Positions 18,542-29,480 of a stretch of DNA of 64,000 nt are shown in pieces; position 1 is the stretch's first letter; each line of letters begins with the position of its first letter. The notes under the pieces were generated by a model, which saw only the letters and a program-made list of their open reading frames with translations, was not told where the DNA came from and made no database searches. The stretch lies in NCBI GenBank assembly GCA_029553285.1, contig JAKPCO010000077.1, positions 62,001 through 126,000 on the forward strand, written 5' to 3'. Made by a program: the position numbers and the translations under genes. Source of the stretch: Methanobacteriota archaeon. GTDB lineage: Archaea; Halobacteriota; Methanosarcinia; Methanotrichales; Methanotrichaceae.

Positions 18542-18626
18542 GCTCTTATGTGTTTTGCAACTTGGAGACTGTGCGGCTTGAAGACTGTGCGGTGTGGCAG
18601 CTGTAAGCACTCATTCATCTGCCATG
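18542..18626 (-). repeat. dispersed intergenic repeat, copy C
   Basis: Read on the minus strand, it has gaatgagtgcttacagctgc followed by gttgcaaaacacataagagc, in the same order and at similar spacing to copy B at 8320-8396. Divergence between the copies is considerable. Confidence 0.4.
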
Positions 18627-18645
18627 CCTTCGACGCAGTCGAAGG
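18627..18645. repeat. REP-like hairpin, 8-bp perfect stem
   Basis: ccttcgac and gtcgaagg are exact reverse complements around gca. It follows repeat copy C directly. It could be a terminator for the U32 gene or a REP-type palindrome; similar gtcgaag words occur at the end of pyrD near 50090-50110. Confidence 0.5.
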
Positions 18646-18861
18646 TAAGTCGAAACGAACGCATAGCATGACCATTGCCTATTCGGGCAAGTCACAAGAT
18701 AGATAAGAGCGATTCCTGCCGTTAATGCGGCCGGATTTTGTGCGTAAGTACATGCAATCTATGCGTGCCTCCCCGCGGTATCAATCGTGGCGCTGCTCCA
18801 CCGGATGTCCCTAACCTTATCGACAACGTTGGTCTGAAATCACATTCTCTAAGGCGACAGG

Positions 18862-18871
18862 TTCTATATAC
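18862..18871 (+). promoter_or_regulatory. box A of the HTH-cupin / oxidoreductase operon
   Basis: ttctatatac is centred 27 nt before the ATG at 18894, so the operon message is probably leaderless. This also excludes the longer upstream in-frame start. Confidence 0.6.
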
Positions 18872-18893
18872 ATGCAGATATTGCTTGACCACC

Positions 18894-19442
18894 ATGAACG
18901 AGAAGCTTGAGGAGATCGGATCGCGGATACGTGAGCTTCGAGAGCTCTCAAAGATATCACCTGAGGAGATGGCCGGCTATCTCAAAGTGCCGACTGAGAC
19001 ATACTGCGGGTACGAGTCAGGCCATCTGGATATACCGGCGAGCCTGCTTTTCAAGATCGCGCAGCGCCTCGATGTCGATATGAGCCTTCTGCTTACAGGC
19101 CAGGAGCCGAAGATGAGCATCTTCACTGTGACCAGAAAGGGGGAGGGCGTCGAGGTAGAGAGGAGGAAGCAGTACAGGTACCAGAGCCTCGCGGGGAGGT
19201 TCGCTCACAAGAAGGCGGAGCCGTTCATAGTCACCGTCGAGCCGAGATCGGAAAAGCCAGCAGTCTACAGCCACCCCGGCCAGGAGTTCGACTACATCCT
19301 CGAGGGGACCATAAAGATATACATTCACAACAACGAGATCGTCCTCAACGAGGGAGATTCGATATTCTTCGACTCGTCATATGATCATGCCATGGAGGCT
19401 CTCAACAACAGGCCTGCCAGGATGCTTGTCATTGTCATGTGA
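18894..19442 (+). CDS. XRE-type HTH regulator with C-terminal cupin domain
   Basis: A 182-residue regulator. Residues 1-66 form a Cro/C1-type helix-turn-helix ([26 protein letters not shown], then [20 protein letters not shown]). Residues about 110-182 form a cupin barrel ([37 protein letters not shown]) that normally binds a small molecule, often through a metal. The stop codon overlaps the start of the acyl-CoA synthetase gene, so it is the first gene of the operon and probably senses its substrate or product acid. Members of this architecture often sit beside acyl-CoA synthetases in archaea; the ligand is not known. Confidence 0.88.
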   Translation: MNEKLEEIGSRIRELRELSKISPEEMAGYLKVPTETYCGYESGHLDIPASLLFKIAQRLDVDMSLLLTGQEPKMSIFTVTRKGEGVEVERRKQYRYQSLAGRFAHKKAEPFIVTVEPRSEKPAVYSHPGQEFDYILEGTIKIYIHNNEIVLNEGDSIFFDSSYDHAMEALNNRPARMLVIVM

Positions 19443-21340
19443 GGGAGGGGCTTTATTTGGCATCGCTTCTGCACAAGTTTGTGTCAAGGGTCGAGTTCGA
19501 CTCATACGAGGATTTCAGGAACAACTTCAGAATAATAGTTCCAGAGAACTTCAACTTCGCCTATGATGTCGTCGATGTTTACGCTCAGGAGCAACCTGAT
19601 AAGATCGCTCTGGTCTGGTGCAACGATCACGGAGATGAGAGGATCTTCACATTCAGGGATATGAAGCAGTGGAGCGACAGGGCGGCCAATCTCTTCAGGA
19701 GCTACGGGATAAGGAAGGGCGACACCGTGATGCTCACGCTGAAGAGCCGCTACGACTTCTGGATCTGCATGATAGGGCTCAACAAGATAGGGGCTGTGGC
19801 GATCCCGTCGACACACATGCTCAAGGCGAAGGACATCGTCTACAGAATAAAAAAGGCGAACCTGAAGATGGTTGTGTGCATCGTAGAGGACGGAGTGCCT
19901 GAGGAGGTCGATCTCGCTCACAAAGAGCTTGGCGATATCCATCTCATAAAAGCATTTGTGGGCAGAGATGATCAGGAGAGAGAGGGATGGATAAACTTCA
20001 GGCGTGCGCTTGCTGAGGCATCTCCTGATTTCGCAAGACCTGTCGGGGAGGAGGCCACCAGGAACGAGGATGTGCTCATAGCTTACTTCACCTCCGGAAC
20101 TACAGGCTATCCAAAGATGGTGAAGCATGATCAGACATATCCGCTGGGACATATACTCACAGCGAAGTACTGGCAGAACGTCATGGATGATGGGCTGCAC
20201 TACACGGTCGCGGATACAGGCTGGGCGAAGTGCGCCTGGGGCAAGATATACGGCCAGTGGATAGCCGGCTCAGCGGTTTTCGTCTACGACTACGACAGGT
20301 TTGACGCGGGAAGGATGATGGAGAAGCTATCAAAATATAAGGTCACAACATTCTGCGCCCCTCCGACGATCTACAGGTTCATGATCAAGGGGGATATGTC
20401 GAAGTACGATTTCTCCACATTAAAATACGCGGTCACCGCAGGCGAGCCCCTGAATCCATCGGTGTATGAGAAGTTTCTGGAGGTCACAGGCCTCAGGCTG
20501 ATGGAGGGATACGGCCAGACAGAGACCGTGGTGACGATAGCGAACTTCCCGTGGATGGAGCCGAAGCCGGGATCGATGGGCAGGCCTGCACCTGGCTTCG
20601 ATATCGTTCTCCTGAAGGACAGCAGGCAATGCGAGGTGGGAGAGGAGGGCGAGATAGTCATCCGCACGGATAAGGGAAAGCCGGTCGGGCTCTTCATCGA
20701 CTACCACCTCGATCCGGACAGGGTGAGAAACACTTGGCACGATGGATACTATCACACAGGAGACACCGCGTGGGTTGATGAGGACGGATACATCTGGTTC
20801 GTTGGAAGGACAGACGACATGATAAAGACCTCCGGCTACAGGGTCGGGCCGTTTGAGGTCGAGAGCGCCCTGATGACACATCCGGCGGTCCTGGAGTGCG
20901 CCATAACAGGCGTTCCAGACCCCATAAGAGGGCAGGTGATCAAGGCGACTGTGGTTCTCACGAAAGGATACACCCCCTCAGAGGAGCTGAAGAGAGAGCT
21001 GCAGGAGCATGTCAAGAGGATAACAGCCCCGTACAAGTACCCCCGGATCGTGGAGTTTGTGGAGGAGCTCCCGAAGACGATAAGCGGGAAGATAAGAAGA
21101 GTTGAGATCAGGGAGAAGGACAAGCCGTATCCAATTATAAATATAACGGAATGCAAGGGCTGTGAGCGGTGCGTTCTCGCATGCCCTGTGAACGTGCTCA
21201 GGATGAGTGAAGTGCTGAACAGCAGGGGCTACAGGTACTCGACGTACCTGGGCGACGGATGCATAGGATGCGGCGCATGCTACTACACATGCCCCGAGCC
21301 AAACGCGCTTGCTGTTCACATACCATCGAAGGGCGAGTGA
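19439..21340 (+). CDS. acyl-CoA synthetase (AMP-forming) fused to a 2x[4Fe-4S] ferredoxin domain
   Basis: A 633-residue fusion. Residues about 40-550 form an acyl/aryl-CoA synthetase of the ANL family: P-loop [16 protein letters not shown], the EGYGQTET motif, [20 protein letters not shown], and the C-terminal lysine region [11 protein letters not shown]. It should activate a carboxylic acid to its CoA thioester through an acyl-AMP. Residues 572-618 hold two ferredoxin motifs, C572/575/578/582 ([12 protein letters not shown]) and C608/611/614/618 ([12 protein letters not shown]), equal to the delta subunit of 2-oxoacid:ferredoxin oxidoreductases. The next genes encode the alpha and beta-gamma subunits, and no separate delta gene is present. 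GTG 19439 overlaps the regulator stop; TTG 19457, after GGGAGG, is an alternative start. The substrate acid is unknown. Confidence 0.88.
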   Translation: MREGLYLASLLHKFVSRVEFDSYEDFRNNFRIIVPENFNFAYDVVDVYAQEQPDKIALVWCNDHGDERIFTFRDMKQWSDRAANLFRSYGIRKGDTVMLTLKSRYDFWICMIGLNKIGAVAIPSTHMLKAKDIVYRIKKANLKMVVCIVEDGVPEEVDLAHKELGDIHLIKAFVGRDDQEREGWINFRRALAEASPDFARPVGEEATRNEDVLIAYFTSGTTGYPKMVKHDQTYPLGHILTAKYWQNVMDDGLHYTVADTGWAKCAWGKIYGQWIAGSAVFVYDYDRFDAGRMMEKLSKYKVTTFCAPPTIYRFMIKGDMSKYDFSTLKYAVTAGEPLNPSVYEKFLEVTGLRLMEGYGQTETVVTIANFPWMEPKPGSMGRPAPGFDIVLLKDSRQCEVGEEGEIVIRTDKGKPVGLFIDYHLDPDRVRNTWHDGYYHTGDTAWVDEDGYIWFVGRTDDMIKTSGYRVGPFEVESALMTHPAVLECAITGVPDPIRGQVIKATVVLTKGYTPSEELKRELQEHVKRITAPYKYPRIVEFVEELPKTISGKIRRVEIREKDKPYPIINITECKGCERCVLACPVNVLRMSEVLNSRGYRYSTYLGDGCIGCGACYYTCPEPNALAVHIPSKGE

Positions 21341-21344
21341 GATC

Positions 21345-22388
21345 ATGCCATCAAAGCTGGTAGCTGGAAACACAGCTGTTGTGATCGGGGCGATGTACGC
21401 TGGATGCGACTGCTTCTTCGGCTACCCCATAACCCCTGCAAGTGAGATCCTCCAGGAGGCGTCCCGGTACTTCCCGATGGTGGGGAGGAAGTTCGTCCAG
21501 GCAGAGTCTGAGGAGGCGGCGATAAACATGGTTTACGGGGCTGCTGCTGCCGGACACAGGGTGCTTGCCGCCTCCTCAGGACCCGGCATGAGCCTCAAGC
21601 AGGAGGGCGTGAGCTACCTGGCAGGGGCCGAGCTCCCGTGCGTCATAGTAGATATCAACAGAGCAGGACCTGGCCTGGGCAACATAGGGCCGGAGCAGTC
21701 GGATTACAACCAGACAGTCAAGGGGGGAGGACACGGGTGCTACAGGAACATCGTGCTCGCTCCAAACTCCGTGCAGGAGATGTGCGATCATACCATCAAA
21801 GCATTCGAGCTCGCGTTCAAGTACAGGAATCCGGCTGTGGTGCTCGCAGATGGTGTTCTGGGGCACATGGTCGAGCCGCTGAGGTTCCCCGAGAGCGCGA
21901 TTACCCCGGTGATAGACACATCGTGGGCGGTCTGCGGCACAAGGGAGACGAGAGGGAACGTGATAACATCGATCTTTCTCAACTTCGATGAACTTGAAAG
22001 ACACAACCTCAGGCTCCAGGAGAAGTACAGGCGCATAAGGGAGAAAGAGGTCTTCTATGAGACATACAGGGTGGACGATGCAGATGTGGTTCTTGTATCG
22101 TATGGCATAAGCAGCAGGATCGCCAGGTCTGCGGTCGATGCCGCCAGGCGTGATGGCATAAAGGCAGGTCTGTTCAGGCCCATAACGCTCTTCCCGTTCC
22201 CGGACAGGGCGTTAAAGGAGATCGCGGAAAGGGGATGCAGGCTCATATCTGTGGAGATGAGCGATGGCCAGATGAGGGAGGACATAATTCTCGCAACAGG
22301 CGCAGACGTTGAGCTTGTCTCGAGGTACGGAGGCAATCTCATCACACGCGAAGAGATCATGAGGAAGATCAGGGAGGTGAGCAGATGA
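21345..22388 (+). CDS. korA: 2-oxoacid:ferredoxin oxidoreductase alpha subunit
   Basis: A 347-residue alpha subunit. The start motif [19 protein letters not shown] leads into [12 protein letters not shown], the conserved PITP loop that contributes to the thiamine diphosphate site. [13 protein letters not shown] and the C-terminal transketolase-like domain ([14 protein letters not shown]) are also present. The enzyme reversibly converts a 2-oxoacid plus CoA to acyl-CoA, CO2 and reduced ferredoxin. ATG 21345 is chosen because it follows the previous stop by 4 bp and gives the family N-terminus. The 3' end overlaps the beta-gamma gene by 4 bp (ATGA). The 2-oxoglutarate, pyruvate and branched/aryl oxoacid specificities cannot be separated by inspection. 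Confidence 0.9.
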   Translation: MPSKLVAGNTAVVIGAMYAGCDCFFGYPITPASEILQEASRYFPMVGRKFVQAESEEAAINMVYGAAAAGHRVLAASSGPGMSLKQEGVSYLAGAELPCVIVDINRAGPGLGNIGPEQSDYNQTVKGGGHGCYRNIVLAPNSVQEMCDHTIKAFELAFKYRNPAVVLADGVLGHMVEPLRFPESAITPVIDTSWAVCGTRETRGNVITSIFLNFDELERHNLRLQEKYRRIREKEVFYETYRVDDADVVLVSYGISSRIARSAVDAARRDGIKAGLFRPITLFPFPDRALKEIAERGCRLISVEMSDGQMREDIILATGADVELVSRYGGNLITREEIMRKIREVSR

Positions 22389-23797
22389 GGAGAGATCTCG
22401 GAGGGCATCCAGGCCTTTACAGCGAGTATCCCAGGAAGGGAGGGAGCGCACCGGCGGCGACGCACTACTGCCCCGGCTGCGGCCATGGTATCCTGCACAA
22501 GCTCATAGGCGAGGCGATGGCTGATCTCGGGATACAGGACAGATGCGTCCTTCTGAGTCCTGTCGGGTGTGCTGTCTTCGCCTATTACTACCTCGACTGC
22601 GGCCATGTCCAGGCAGCCCATGGCAGAGCTCCCGCGATCGGCACTGGAATCTCCAGAGCTGAGGACGATGCGATAGTGATCTCATATCAGGGGGATGGTG
22701 ATCTCGCGTCCATAGGGCTGAACGAGACGATACAGGCCGCGAACCGTGGGGAGAAGATGGCGGTATTCTTCGTGAACAACACGGTCTACGGGATGACGGG
22801 CGGCCAGATGGCCCCGACCACACTGGTTGGAGAGGTCACATCCACGACGCCAACCGGCAGGGATCCAAAAGAGGCGGGCTACCCCCTGCACATCTGCGAG
22901 ATCCTGGACACGCTCAAGGCGCCTGTCTACATAGAGCGTGTCTCTCTCTCAGACATAGAACACATCAGGAAGGCCAGAAGGGCGGTAAGGAAGGCGCTGG
23001 AGATACAGAGGGACAAGAAGGGATACGCTTTTGTGGAATTCCTCTCCCCCTGCCCGACGATACTGAGGATGGATGCGAAGGGCGTTGAGCGCTTCATAAA
23101 CGAGGAGATGGAGAGGGAGTTTCCGCTGAAGCGATTCAGGGACAGATCCTCAGAGGTTGAGCCGATAGTGAGGAGCAGGAGCGATTTCTCAAAGGACTCA
23201 CTGGATCGCATATTCGGCGTGTCAGGAGAGGAGACGATAGAGCCGGTGCCTGATCCAGAGTTTGGCACGCGAAGCGTCAGGATCTCCGGTTTCGGAGGCC
23301 AGGGGGTTCTCAGCATGGGGCTCGCGCTCGCCCAGGCCGCGTACCTCTCACGCAGGTTCGTTTCATGGTACCCTGACTACGGTCCGGAGCAGAGGGGCGG
23401 CACATCGAACTGCACCGTGGTGATATCAGGAGAGCCGATAGCATCTCCGGTCGTGGATGAGATCGATCTCCTGGTGGCGTTCAACCGGCCGTCTCTGGAG
23501 AAGTTCTCGTCCAGTGTGAGAGAACTCATACTATACGATATGCTCGCGGGCGAGTTTCAGGGAAGCATTAGATCGATACCGGTGCCTGCTACGGAGATCG
23601 CCACGCAGAAGGGGGCACAGCAGGCTGCGAACACCGCGATGCTCGGCGCCCTCATGGCCTCCGGCCGTCTCGGGCTCCCGGAGGATTCGTTTGTGGGCGC
23701 GATAAAGGATGCGTTCTCGAAGAAGCCGAAGCTGGTGCCGCTGAACCTGGAGATATTCAGGGCAGGGGCGGACTGGGTGAGGAAGATGGTCCGATGA
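22385..23797 (+). CDS. korB: 2-oxoacid:ferredoxin oxidoreductase beta-gamma fusion
   Basis: A 470-residue fusion of two subunits that are usually separate. Residues 1-250 are the beta subunit, with [16 protein letters not shown] (Cys ligands of the proximal cluster) and the thiamine-diphosphate motif [30 protein letters not shown]. Residues about 290-470 are the gamma subunit, with [20 protein letters not shown] and [18 protein letters not shown] linker of about 40 polar residues joins them. With the alpha subunit and the ferredoxin domain on the upstream synthetase, all four functions are encoded. The gene is coupled to korA and to cofE by 4-bp ATGA overlaps. Confidence 0.9.
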   Translation: MRRDLGGHPGLYSEYPRKGGSAPAATHYCPGCGHGILHKLIGEAMADLGIQDRCVLLSPVGCAVFAYYYLDCGHVQAAHGRAPAIGTGISRAEDDAIVISYQGDGDLASIGLNETIQAANRGEKMAVFFVNNTVYGMTGGQMAPTTLVGEVTSTTPTGRDPKEAGYPLHICEILDTLKAPVYIERVSLSDIEHIRKARRAVRKALEIQRDKKGYAFVEFLSPCPTILRMDAKGVERFINEEMEREFPLKRFRDRSSEVEPIVRSRSDFSKDSLDRIFGVSGEETIEPVPDPEFGTRSVRISGFGGQGVLSMGLALAQAAYLSRRFVSWYPDYGPEQRGGTSNCTVVISGEPIASPVVDEIDLLVAFNRPSLEKFSSSVRELILYDMLAGEFQGSIRSIPVPATEIATQKGAQQAANTAMLGALMASGRLGLPEDSFVGAIKDAFSKKPKLVPLNLEIFRAGADWVRKMVR

Positions 23798-24543
23798 TCG
23801 AGTCTGTGAGCCTGCATCTCGTCAGAGGTCTTCCTGTTATCAAGGAGGGCGACAGCCTGGCGGATCTGATTCAGTCGAGATTCGAGCTCCTCGATGGGGA
23901 TCTGATCTGCATCGCAAGTACTGTTGTATCAAAATCCGAGGGCAGGGTCAGGGAGCTGAGCTCTTACACTCCAGAAGAGAGAGCTTTAGAGATAGCAAAA
24001 AATCTCGGAAAGGACCCCAGGTTCGTTCAGGCGGTTCTCGAGGAGTCCGCTCAGATACTCCTGGACCACCCGTTTCTCCTGGTCGTCACCAGGTTCGGTC
24101 ACGTCTGCGTCAACGCTGGCATAGACCAGTCGAACGTGCCGGCGGGGAGGATACTGCTCCTTCCGGAGAACCCATCGCTGAGCGCTGAGCGGATACGTAG
24201 AGAGCTGAGCAGGGACTGCCCGGTCATAATAACAGATACCTGCGGCAGACCGTTCAGGTTCGGGGTCGCTGGCGTGGCGATCGGCTGGTCCGGCCTCTCC
24301 CCCATCAGGGACTGGAGAGGTGCCCCTGATATCCACGGCAGGAAGCTAGAGATAACCCTGGAGGCTGTGGCTGATGAGATAGCAGGGATGGCGAACCTGC
24401 TGATGGGAGAGGCGGGGGATTCAACGCCTGTGGTCGTCGTTCGAGGGCTGCCGCACTTCGATGGCGATGGCAGCGTCTTCATGCCGGAGGAGCGGGATGT
24501 GATAAGGGCTGTGCTATCAAGGTGCGGGTCCCGAAGAGCCTGA
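23794..24543 (+). CDS. cofE: coenzyme F420-0:L-glutamate ligase
   Basis: A 249-residue enzyme that adds gamma-linked glutamates to F420-0 using GTP, completing the methanogen hydride carrier F420. Family features include the opening [50 protein letters not shown] (the VCxNAGIDxSN signature), [19 protein letters not shown] and [16 protein letters not shown]. It overlaps the korBC stop by 4 bp, so it belongs to the oxidoreductase operon although no direct metabolic link is obvious. CofC, an earlier enzyme of the same pathway, follows 110 bp downstream under its own promoter. Confidence 0.95.
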   Translation: MIESVSLHLVRGLPVIKEGDSLADLIQSRFELLDGDLICIASTVVSKSEGRVRELSSYTPEERALEIAKNLGKDPRFVQAVLEESAQILLDHPFLLVVTRFGHVCVNAGIDQSNVPAGRILLLPENPSLSAERIRRELSRDCPVIITDTCGRPFRFGVAGVAIGWSGLSPIRDWRGAPDIHGRKLEITLEAVADEIAGMANLLMGEAGDSTPVVVVRGLPHFDGDGSVFMPEERDVIRAVLSRCGSRRA

Positions 24544-24621
24544 CTGAAGCACTCATAACGCAGGCTCATGTACTGGAGCGATTGATGCTGAGAGTTCAGC
24601 TCTCGCCGCCGGAGCAACGCA

Positions 24622-24632
24622 AATCATTTATC
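24622..24632 (+). promoter_or_regulatory. box A of cofC
   Basis: aatcatttatc is centred 27 nt before the GTG at 24654, predicting a leaderless GTG-initiated message. Confidence 0.5.
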
Positions 24633-24653
24633 CCAATCATCTGAGATCAGCGT

Positions 24654-25328
24654 GTGCTCAGACCCGTACACTGCGTTGTTCCATTCAAATCGAGCGGTTG
24701 CAAGACACGCCTCTCTCCCATCCTCTCCGCTGAGCAGAGATGGCTTCTTGCAGTTGCAATGCTCAGGGATGTGCTCAGGGCGCTGAGGTCGATCGGGATG
24801 GTGACCGTCCTGGCGCGCCCCGGGATGAGTGAGGATCTCATTTTAGATCTCAATGCATCCCTGAGGTTCTCCGAGCTGGAGCTCGGCGATGCTCTCAACG
24901 TGTTTATCGATGAGAATGCAGCAGCAGGATGGCCTGCGGATCTCCTCATAGTCATGGCAGATCTCCCCCTGATCTGTGAGGAGGATGTCCTTGGAATGAT
25001 CAGTGTCCCGGGCGACGTCGTCCTGGCTCCGGGCCGCGGGGGCGGGACAAACATGATCCTGATAAGGGATGGTAGGTTCAGGACGAGGTACAGAGGCCTC
25101 AGCTTTGCGAGGCATCAGCGGGAGGCAGAGGAGCTGGGAATCGAGGCCGGATACTATTACTCATACAGGGCGGGCTGCGACATAGACGAGCCAGGGGATC
25201 TGATAGAGATAATGCTGCACAGCAACGGCGAGTCTAGGGCTCTGCTTGAGAGGTTCGGGCTCAGCATAGTCGAGAGCGAGGGGCGAGCCAGGCTGAACCA
25301 TATCCAGGCGGATGGGTGGAGCCTGTGA
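24654..25328 (+). CDS. cofC: 2-phospho-L-lactate guanylyltransferase
   Basis: A 224-residue enzyme that activates 2-phospholactate (or phosphoenolpyruvate) with GTP in F420 synthesis. Nucleotidyltransferase features are VVPFKSSGCKTRLSPILSAEQR (the glycine/basic loop), VMADLPLICEEDVLGM with the metal-binding Asp, and VLAPGRGGGTNMILI followed by the CDIDEPGDL motif. The GTG start gives LRPVHCVVPFK, as expected for CofC, with no spare N-terminal residues. It lies downstream of cofE and converges with moeA over a 74-bp gap. Confidence 0.94.
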   Translation: MLRPVHCVVPFKSSGCKTRLSPILSAEQRWLLAVAMLRDVLRALRSIGMVTVLARPGMSEDLILDLNASLRFSELELGDALNVFIDENAAAGWPADLLIVMADLPLICEEDVLGMISVPGDVVLAPGRGGGTNMILIRDGRFRTRYRGLSFARHQREAEELGIEAGYYYSYRAGCDIDEPGDLIEIMLHSNGESRALLERFGLSIVESEGRARLNHIQADGWSL

Positions 25329-25402
25329 GGTCTGGAGGTGACCCCCTCAGCCGGAATGCGTATGCGTCAGGGAGCAGTCGTAAACGGAGAGCTCCTCGAC
25401 AT

Positions 25403-27199
25403 TCACGGCAGAAATGAGTTCTGTTCATCCATCCGATGTGCTCGCTGACACACAGACCTCTCTTTGAGCGCATCAGCGATGTCTTTTATGATCTCCCTCG
25501 TATCATCCATTCTCGCAACGATTGAGACCTCGTCCTCAGCCAGATGTTTGAACTGCAGCCCCCACATCACAGCTGATTCTTTGATGGCGATGGCTAGATC
25601 CGCCTTTCCCTGGATCACTGCCAGCGCCGCGCCTGTGTGTGTCCTGACCTCCAGAGATGTCCTGACTGAGGGCAGCATCGAATCCATGATGGATCGTACG
25701 CATGACTCTCTGCTCCATCCTGCGAATGTTGCACCATCTGGATTCAAGAGAAGATTTGGAGTCGTGGAGATGAGGCCCAGCTCTCTTCTGTATGATGCGG
25801 CGACCCTGAGACCCTCAGGCAGCTCTCGTGGAGATGTGATGCACGCGATATCAGCCAGCCCATCCTGGAGATCTGATAACGCTCTCATGGATCCCCTTAC
25901 AAGGTACCTGAATCTGAGATTCATGCGATCGAGGGTAGACTCCAGCAGGGGGCAGCTCTCACCGCTGATGATGAGATCGAGATCATCGCAGGAAAGCGGA
26001 TGCACTTCAAAAACCTCCCCTGCATGCAGGTACTCCCGCTCCGCGGGGATATCGATGATGCCATCAGATGATGCCAGGGTCGTGACAGCGCCGCTCCCCC
26101 TATCGAATGGATACGCCCTGCCCCTGTGCAGTATAACAGGAAGCATCTGCCTCCTCGATTCTGATCTGAACGGCCTGGCAAGTGTTGCTTTCACGGAGAC
26201 CGGTCTCGATCTCAGGCCGAACGAGCGCTGTATCATTGGTGCCACGAGCTGCCAGAAGACGGTCAGCGCGCTCGTCGGATACCCTGGCAAACCGACCACA
26301 GGCTTTCCTCCCACCCTGCCGAAGAGCGTTGGCTTCCCCGGCTTGAGGTTCAACCCGTGGAAGATCAGCTCCCCCAGATCGCTCACAACCCTGTAGAGCA
26401 TATCACCCCTGCCCGCAGACGTCGATCCACTCAAAACCACCATATCGCAGTTTATCAGAGCGGTTGCGATCGTCTCTGCAAGCGCATCGTAGCTGTCCGG
26501 AACGACGCCATATACCACAGGCTCTGCGCCGAGCTGTGAGAGAGCGGCTGAGATCGTGTATGTGTTCACATCATAGATCCTGCACGGCACGAGATTTTCA
26601 TCAGGCGAGAGGATCTCATTTCCCGTCGATGCCACCCCCACCTCAAGAGACCTGATGTTCACTCTGTTCATGCCGAGGGCTGCGAGCATGCCTATCTCCC
26701 TCGGGCCGAGATATGTGCCAGAGCTCAGCACTCTCTCTCCCAGAGAGACATCAGCACCCCTTCTCTGGACGTTCTCATATGGGTGCACCGGTCGCCTTAT
26801 CATAACATAACCATCAGCCGCATCAGCATGCTCCACCATCACGACTGCATCAGCGCCCTCAGGCATCGCAGCGCCTGTGGAGACCTCGACAGCCTCGCCG
26901 GGGCCTGCAGATGTACCGGGAATGCTGCCAGCTGAGACCGATCCCGCGATCCTGAGCCTGACTGGGGATGACTCAGATGCGCCGATGCAGTCCTCAGATC
27001 TCACAGCATATCCATCCATGGCGACTCGATCGAAGTGAGGAACATCGATCTCCGCGATCACATTCCCGGCGAGAACCCGGCCGAGCGCGTCATTCAGATG
27101 AACACTCCTCACCCTGGGCCTGGGAGCATATTCGAGCGCGAGCTCGATCGCTCTATCCAGAGATATGAGCCGGTGGAACTCCTTATGCAACAGGATCAC
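25403..27199 (-). CDS. moeA: molybdopterin molybdotransferase MoeA with C-terminal periplasmic-binding-like domain
   Basis: A 598-residue protein. The first about 400 residues are MoeA, which inserts molybdate or tungstate into adenylylated molybdopterin: [62 protein letters not shown] and [14 protein letters not shown]. Residues about 430-570 form a ModE/PBP-like domain ([38 protein letters not shown]) with no signal peptide, found fused to MoeA in many archaea and thought to bind an oxyanion or regulate. The start is GTG 27199, forming GTGA with the aroC stop, so the two genes are coupled. Tungsten and molybdenum enzymes such as formylmethanofuran dehydrogenase need this cofactor. Confidence 0.93.
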   Translation of the reverse strand: MILLHKEFHRLISLDRAIELALEYAPRPRVRSVHLNDALGRVLAGNVIAEIDVPHFDRVAMDGYAVRSEDCIGASESSPVRLRIAGSVSAGSIPGTSAGPGEAVEVSTGAAMPEGADAVVMVEHADAADGYVMIRRPVHPYENVQRRGADVSLGERVLSSGTYLGPREIGMLAALGMNRVNIRSLEVGVASTGNEILSPDENLVPCRIYDVNTYTISAALSQLGAEPVVYGVVPDSYDALAETIATALINCDMVVLSGSTSAGRGDMLYRVVSDLGELIFHGLNLKPGKPTLFGRVGGKPVVGLPGYPTSALTVFWQLVAPMIQRSFGLRSRPVSVKATLARPFRSESRRQMLPVILHRGRAYPFDRGSGAVTTLASSDGIIDIPAEREYLHAGEVFEVHPLSCDDLDLIISGESCPLLESTLDRMNLRFRYLVRGSMRALSDLQDGLADIACITSPRELPEGLRVAASYRRELGLISTTPNLLLNPDGATFAGWSRESCVRSIMDSMLPSVRTSLEVRTHTGAALAVIQGKADLAIAIKESAVMWGLQFKHLAEDEVSIVARMDDTREIIKDIADALKERSVCQRAHRMDEQNSFLP

Positions 27200-28314
27200 C
27201 TCAGCCTCGCGGACCTCTGGCGGAGGAGATGGTCAGCGAGAACCAGCGCAACCATCGCCTCTGCAACAGGCACGATTCTCGGGGGGATTGAAGGATCATG
27301 CCGCCCCCTGACGGAGATATCCACAGGCTCTCCAGACCGCAGATCCACAGTTCTCTGGGAGGTGGCGATGGATGGGGTGGGCTTCACCGCCATCCTGCAT
27401 ATGATCGGGGCGCCCGTTGATATCCCTCCGAGGATCCCGCCGGCGTTGTTCCTCTCGAAAGAGATCCTGCCGTTCTCATAAAATAGAGGGTCATTCATCT
27501 CGCTTCCCCTCAGCCGGGCGCTCTCGAGGCCTGCCCCTATCTCGACTGCCTTTACCGCGCCAATGCTCATCAGGGCCTTGGCGAGATCAGCGTCCAGCTT
27601 GTCGAAGACGGGCTCACCAAGTCCGGGGGGCACGCCGATAGCGATGACCTCAACCACCCCGCCGATGCTGTCCCCATCTGATCTCACGGACTCCAGGAGC
27701 GAGAGCATTCTTGAAGATGCATCTCTGTCCGGGCATCTAATGGGGCTCGATTCCGCTCTCTCTCTGATGCTCAGAAGCTCCTCGCGATCCACGCTCCCCA
27801 TCGAGGCCCATCCTGGGAGAGACGCCCTGATGCCGCCAAGCTCGATGACGTATCCCACAATATCCACTCCGAACTCTGAGAGAAGCTTCCTCGCCACAGC
27901 CCCTGCTGCGACCCTGCCCACGGTCTCCCTTGCAGATGCCCTCCCTCCGCCACGGTGGTCCCTGATCCCGTACTTCGCATGGTACGTGTAATCAGCATGC
28001 CCCGGCCGCGGTGTGTGGCGAATGGAATCGTAATGGGAGCTTCTTGCGTCCCTGTTCCACACCAGCATCGATATGGGCGTGCCGGTTGTGACTCCCTCGA
28101 ACACTCCGCTCAGGATCTCAACCCTGTCCGCCTCGCTCCTTTCCGTTGTCGCCGTGCTCTGCCCTGGGCGCCTCCGGTCGAGCTCCCTCTGCACGTCATT
28201 TTCGCTTAGCTCCAGCCCTGCAGGGCATCCATCAACCACAGCTCCGACGGCTCTGCCATGCGATTCTCCCCATGTTGTGACCCTGAAGGCAGTTCCGAAT
28301 GTGCTCCCGCTCAT
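27196..28314 (-). CDS. aroC: chorismate synthase
   Basis: A 372-residue enzyme for the last step of the shikimate pathway, 5-enolpyruvylshikimate 3-phosphate to chorismate, requiring reduced FMN. Motifs are [54 protein letters not shown] with the conserved His, and GGISTGAPI. The length and all signature blocks are normal. It lies in a minus-strand cluster isf, rnhA, aroC, moeA with spacings of 0-4 bp, so these unrelated housekeeping genes share a transcript. The reduced flavin could come from a flavoprotein such as the upstream Isf, but that is speculation. Confidence 0.96.
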   Translation of the reverse strand: MSGSTFGTAFRVTTWGESHGRAVGAVVDGCPAGLELSENDVQRELDRRRPGQSTATTERSEADRVEILSGVFEGVTTGTPISMLVWNRDARSSHYDSIRHTPRPGHADYTYHAKYGIRDHRGGGRASARETVGRVAAGAVARKLLSEFGVDIVGYVIELGGIRASLPGWASMGSVDREELLSIRERAESSPIRCPDRDASSRMLSLLESVRSDGDSIGGVVEVIAIGVPPGLGEPVFDKLDADLAKALMSIGAVKAVEIGAGLESARLRGSEMNDPLFYENGRISFERNNAGGILGGISTGAPIICRMAVKPTPSIATSQRTVDLRSGEPVDISVRGRHDPSIPPRIVPVAEAMVALVLADHLLRQRSARLR

Positions 28315-28317
28315 CTT

Positions 28318-28743
28318 TCACTCCTGGCGCCCTCTCCTGTGCATCTCGTAAGCGTGTTTGGAGAGGGCATCGGCCTCCACATTCTCCTCTCTTGGTATCC
28401 AGACGAACTTGTGATCGATCCCCTCCAGCATGCTTTTTATCAAGGGGACGTACCGCCTGGATGTGTCTGACCTCACATTCCATTCGCCGCTCATCTGCTT
28501 TATGACAAGCCTGGAATCACCCTTGAACACCACACTCTCCCCGTGGGCGTTCTTCTGGATCCACCGGATCGCAGCGAGCAGTGCCTCGTACTCAGCCACG
28601 TTGTTCGTCATGCCCCTGCCCTCGCCCACCACACCCCACCCTCTGTGTAGCAGCTCGCCGTTGCGATAGATGAGGTAACCGTATGCCGCCACGCCGCCCG
28701 GATTTCTTGGACTGCAGAGGCCATCGAAGAATACAGTGATCAT
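28318..28743 (-). CDS. rnhA: ribonuclease HI
   Basis: A 141-residue RNase H fold enzyme that degrades RNA in RNA-DNA hybrids. The four catalytic carboxylates are visible: Asp in ITVFFDGLCSPRNPGG, Glu in TNNVAEYEALLAAI, Asp in VVFKGDSRLVIKQMSG and Asp in ENVEADALS. The start at 28743 forms ATGA with the isf stop, and GGAG lies 6 nt upstream; an ATG at 28758 is rejected. It is a short archaeal/bacterial-type RNase HI without the N-terminal hybrid-binding domain. It sits three bases upstream of aroC. Confidence 0.93.
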   Translation of the reverse strand: MITVFFDGLCSPRNPGGVAAYGYLIYRNGELLHRGWGVVGEGRGMTNNVAEYEALLAAIRWIQKNAHGESVVFKGDSRLVIKQMSGEWNVRSDTSRRYVPLIKSMLEGIDHKFVWIPREENVEADALSKHAYEMHRRGRQE

Positions 28744-29327
28744 TCGCTGCTCCAGCATCCGCCCTTCTTTTTGAGATCCAGCAGATCGCAGAGCTTGCTC
28801 GCGGTCGCCTCCACTGTTGAGATGCCCACATCATCATTCTCCGCGGGCCTGACCGCGATCCCGCCGAAGTGGCTGTTGTCGCCGACAACAATCATCCCAT
28901 GGATGTGCATCCATGAATGTATCACATCTATCGTCTTCTCCTGACCCCCGTTCCTCGATCCCCCGACGGCTATCGCGCAACCGGCCTTGTCCTTGAGCCT
29001 GAATCCCTGCCGGCGGAGGGGCAGAGTGCGGTCGAAAATCGCCTTGAGCTGAGCTGTGACAGAGCCGAAGTAGACAGGAGAGGCGACCACGATCCCGTCC
29101 GCGCTCTGGAGCAGCTCGCAGATCTTTTGCATGTCATCATCGATCGGGCATTCCTTCCCTTTGCCGCACTCGCCACAGTCGGTGCAGAACTCCACCCTGA
29201 CCCGGGAGCAGAGCACGCTCTCTGTCCTGTACCCCCTCTCCGAGGCCACCCTCAGCGCCCTCTGGAGGAGGTACTCTGTGTTCCGTCCGCTCTTCGGGCT
29301 TCCAGATATTCCAAGCACCATCGCCAT
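28740..29327 (-). CDS. iron-sulfur flavoprotein, Isf type
   Basis: A 195-residue NADPH-dependent FMN reductase/flavodoxin-fold protein. The FMN phosphate loop is LGISGSPKSGRNTEY at the N-terminus, followed by the compact cluster motif CTDCGECGKGKEC with Cys 48, 51, 54 and 60 (CX2CX2CX5C), the arrangement of Methanosarcina thermophila Isf. That protein carries one [4Fe-4S] cluster next to FMN and has been linked to electron transfer or oxidative-stress defence. ASPVYFGSVTAQLKAIFDR is the second flavin-binding block. It heads the isf-rnhA-aroC-moeA cluster. Confidence 0.88.
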   Translation of the reverse strand: MAMVLGISGSPKSGRNTEYLLQRALRVASERGYRTESVLCSRVRVEFCTDCGECGKGKECPIDDDMQKICELLQSADGIVVASPVYFGSVTAQLKAIFDRTLPLRRQGFRLKDKAGCAIAVGGSRNGGQEKTIDVIHSWMHIHGMIVVGDNSHFGGIAVRPAENDDVGISTVEATASKLCDLLDLKKKGGCWSSE

Positions 29328-29480
29328 CGTATCACCTTTTTAAAGGATGACACACACCTATATGAGATCTCGGTCTGGATCCTGAACTCCGGCGATATCA
29401 TGATTGCGGATGTGAGTGCCGGCGAAGGCCAGAGAACCATCTTGATGTTCTACAGTGGAGAGCACGATCTGATCACATGC

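Larger units (their letters stand above)
18495..18893. other. 399-bp intergenic region before the oxidoreductase operon
   Basis: Holds a minus-strand copy of the dispersed repeat (18542-18626), a short tandem word (agactgtgcgg twice, near 18567 and 18582), a perfect hairpin (18627-18645) and, at its right end, the promoter of the HTH-cupin gene. No convincing gene is seen. Confidence 0.45.
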
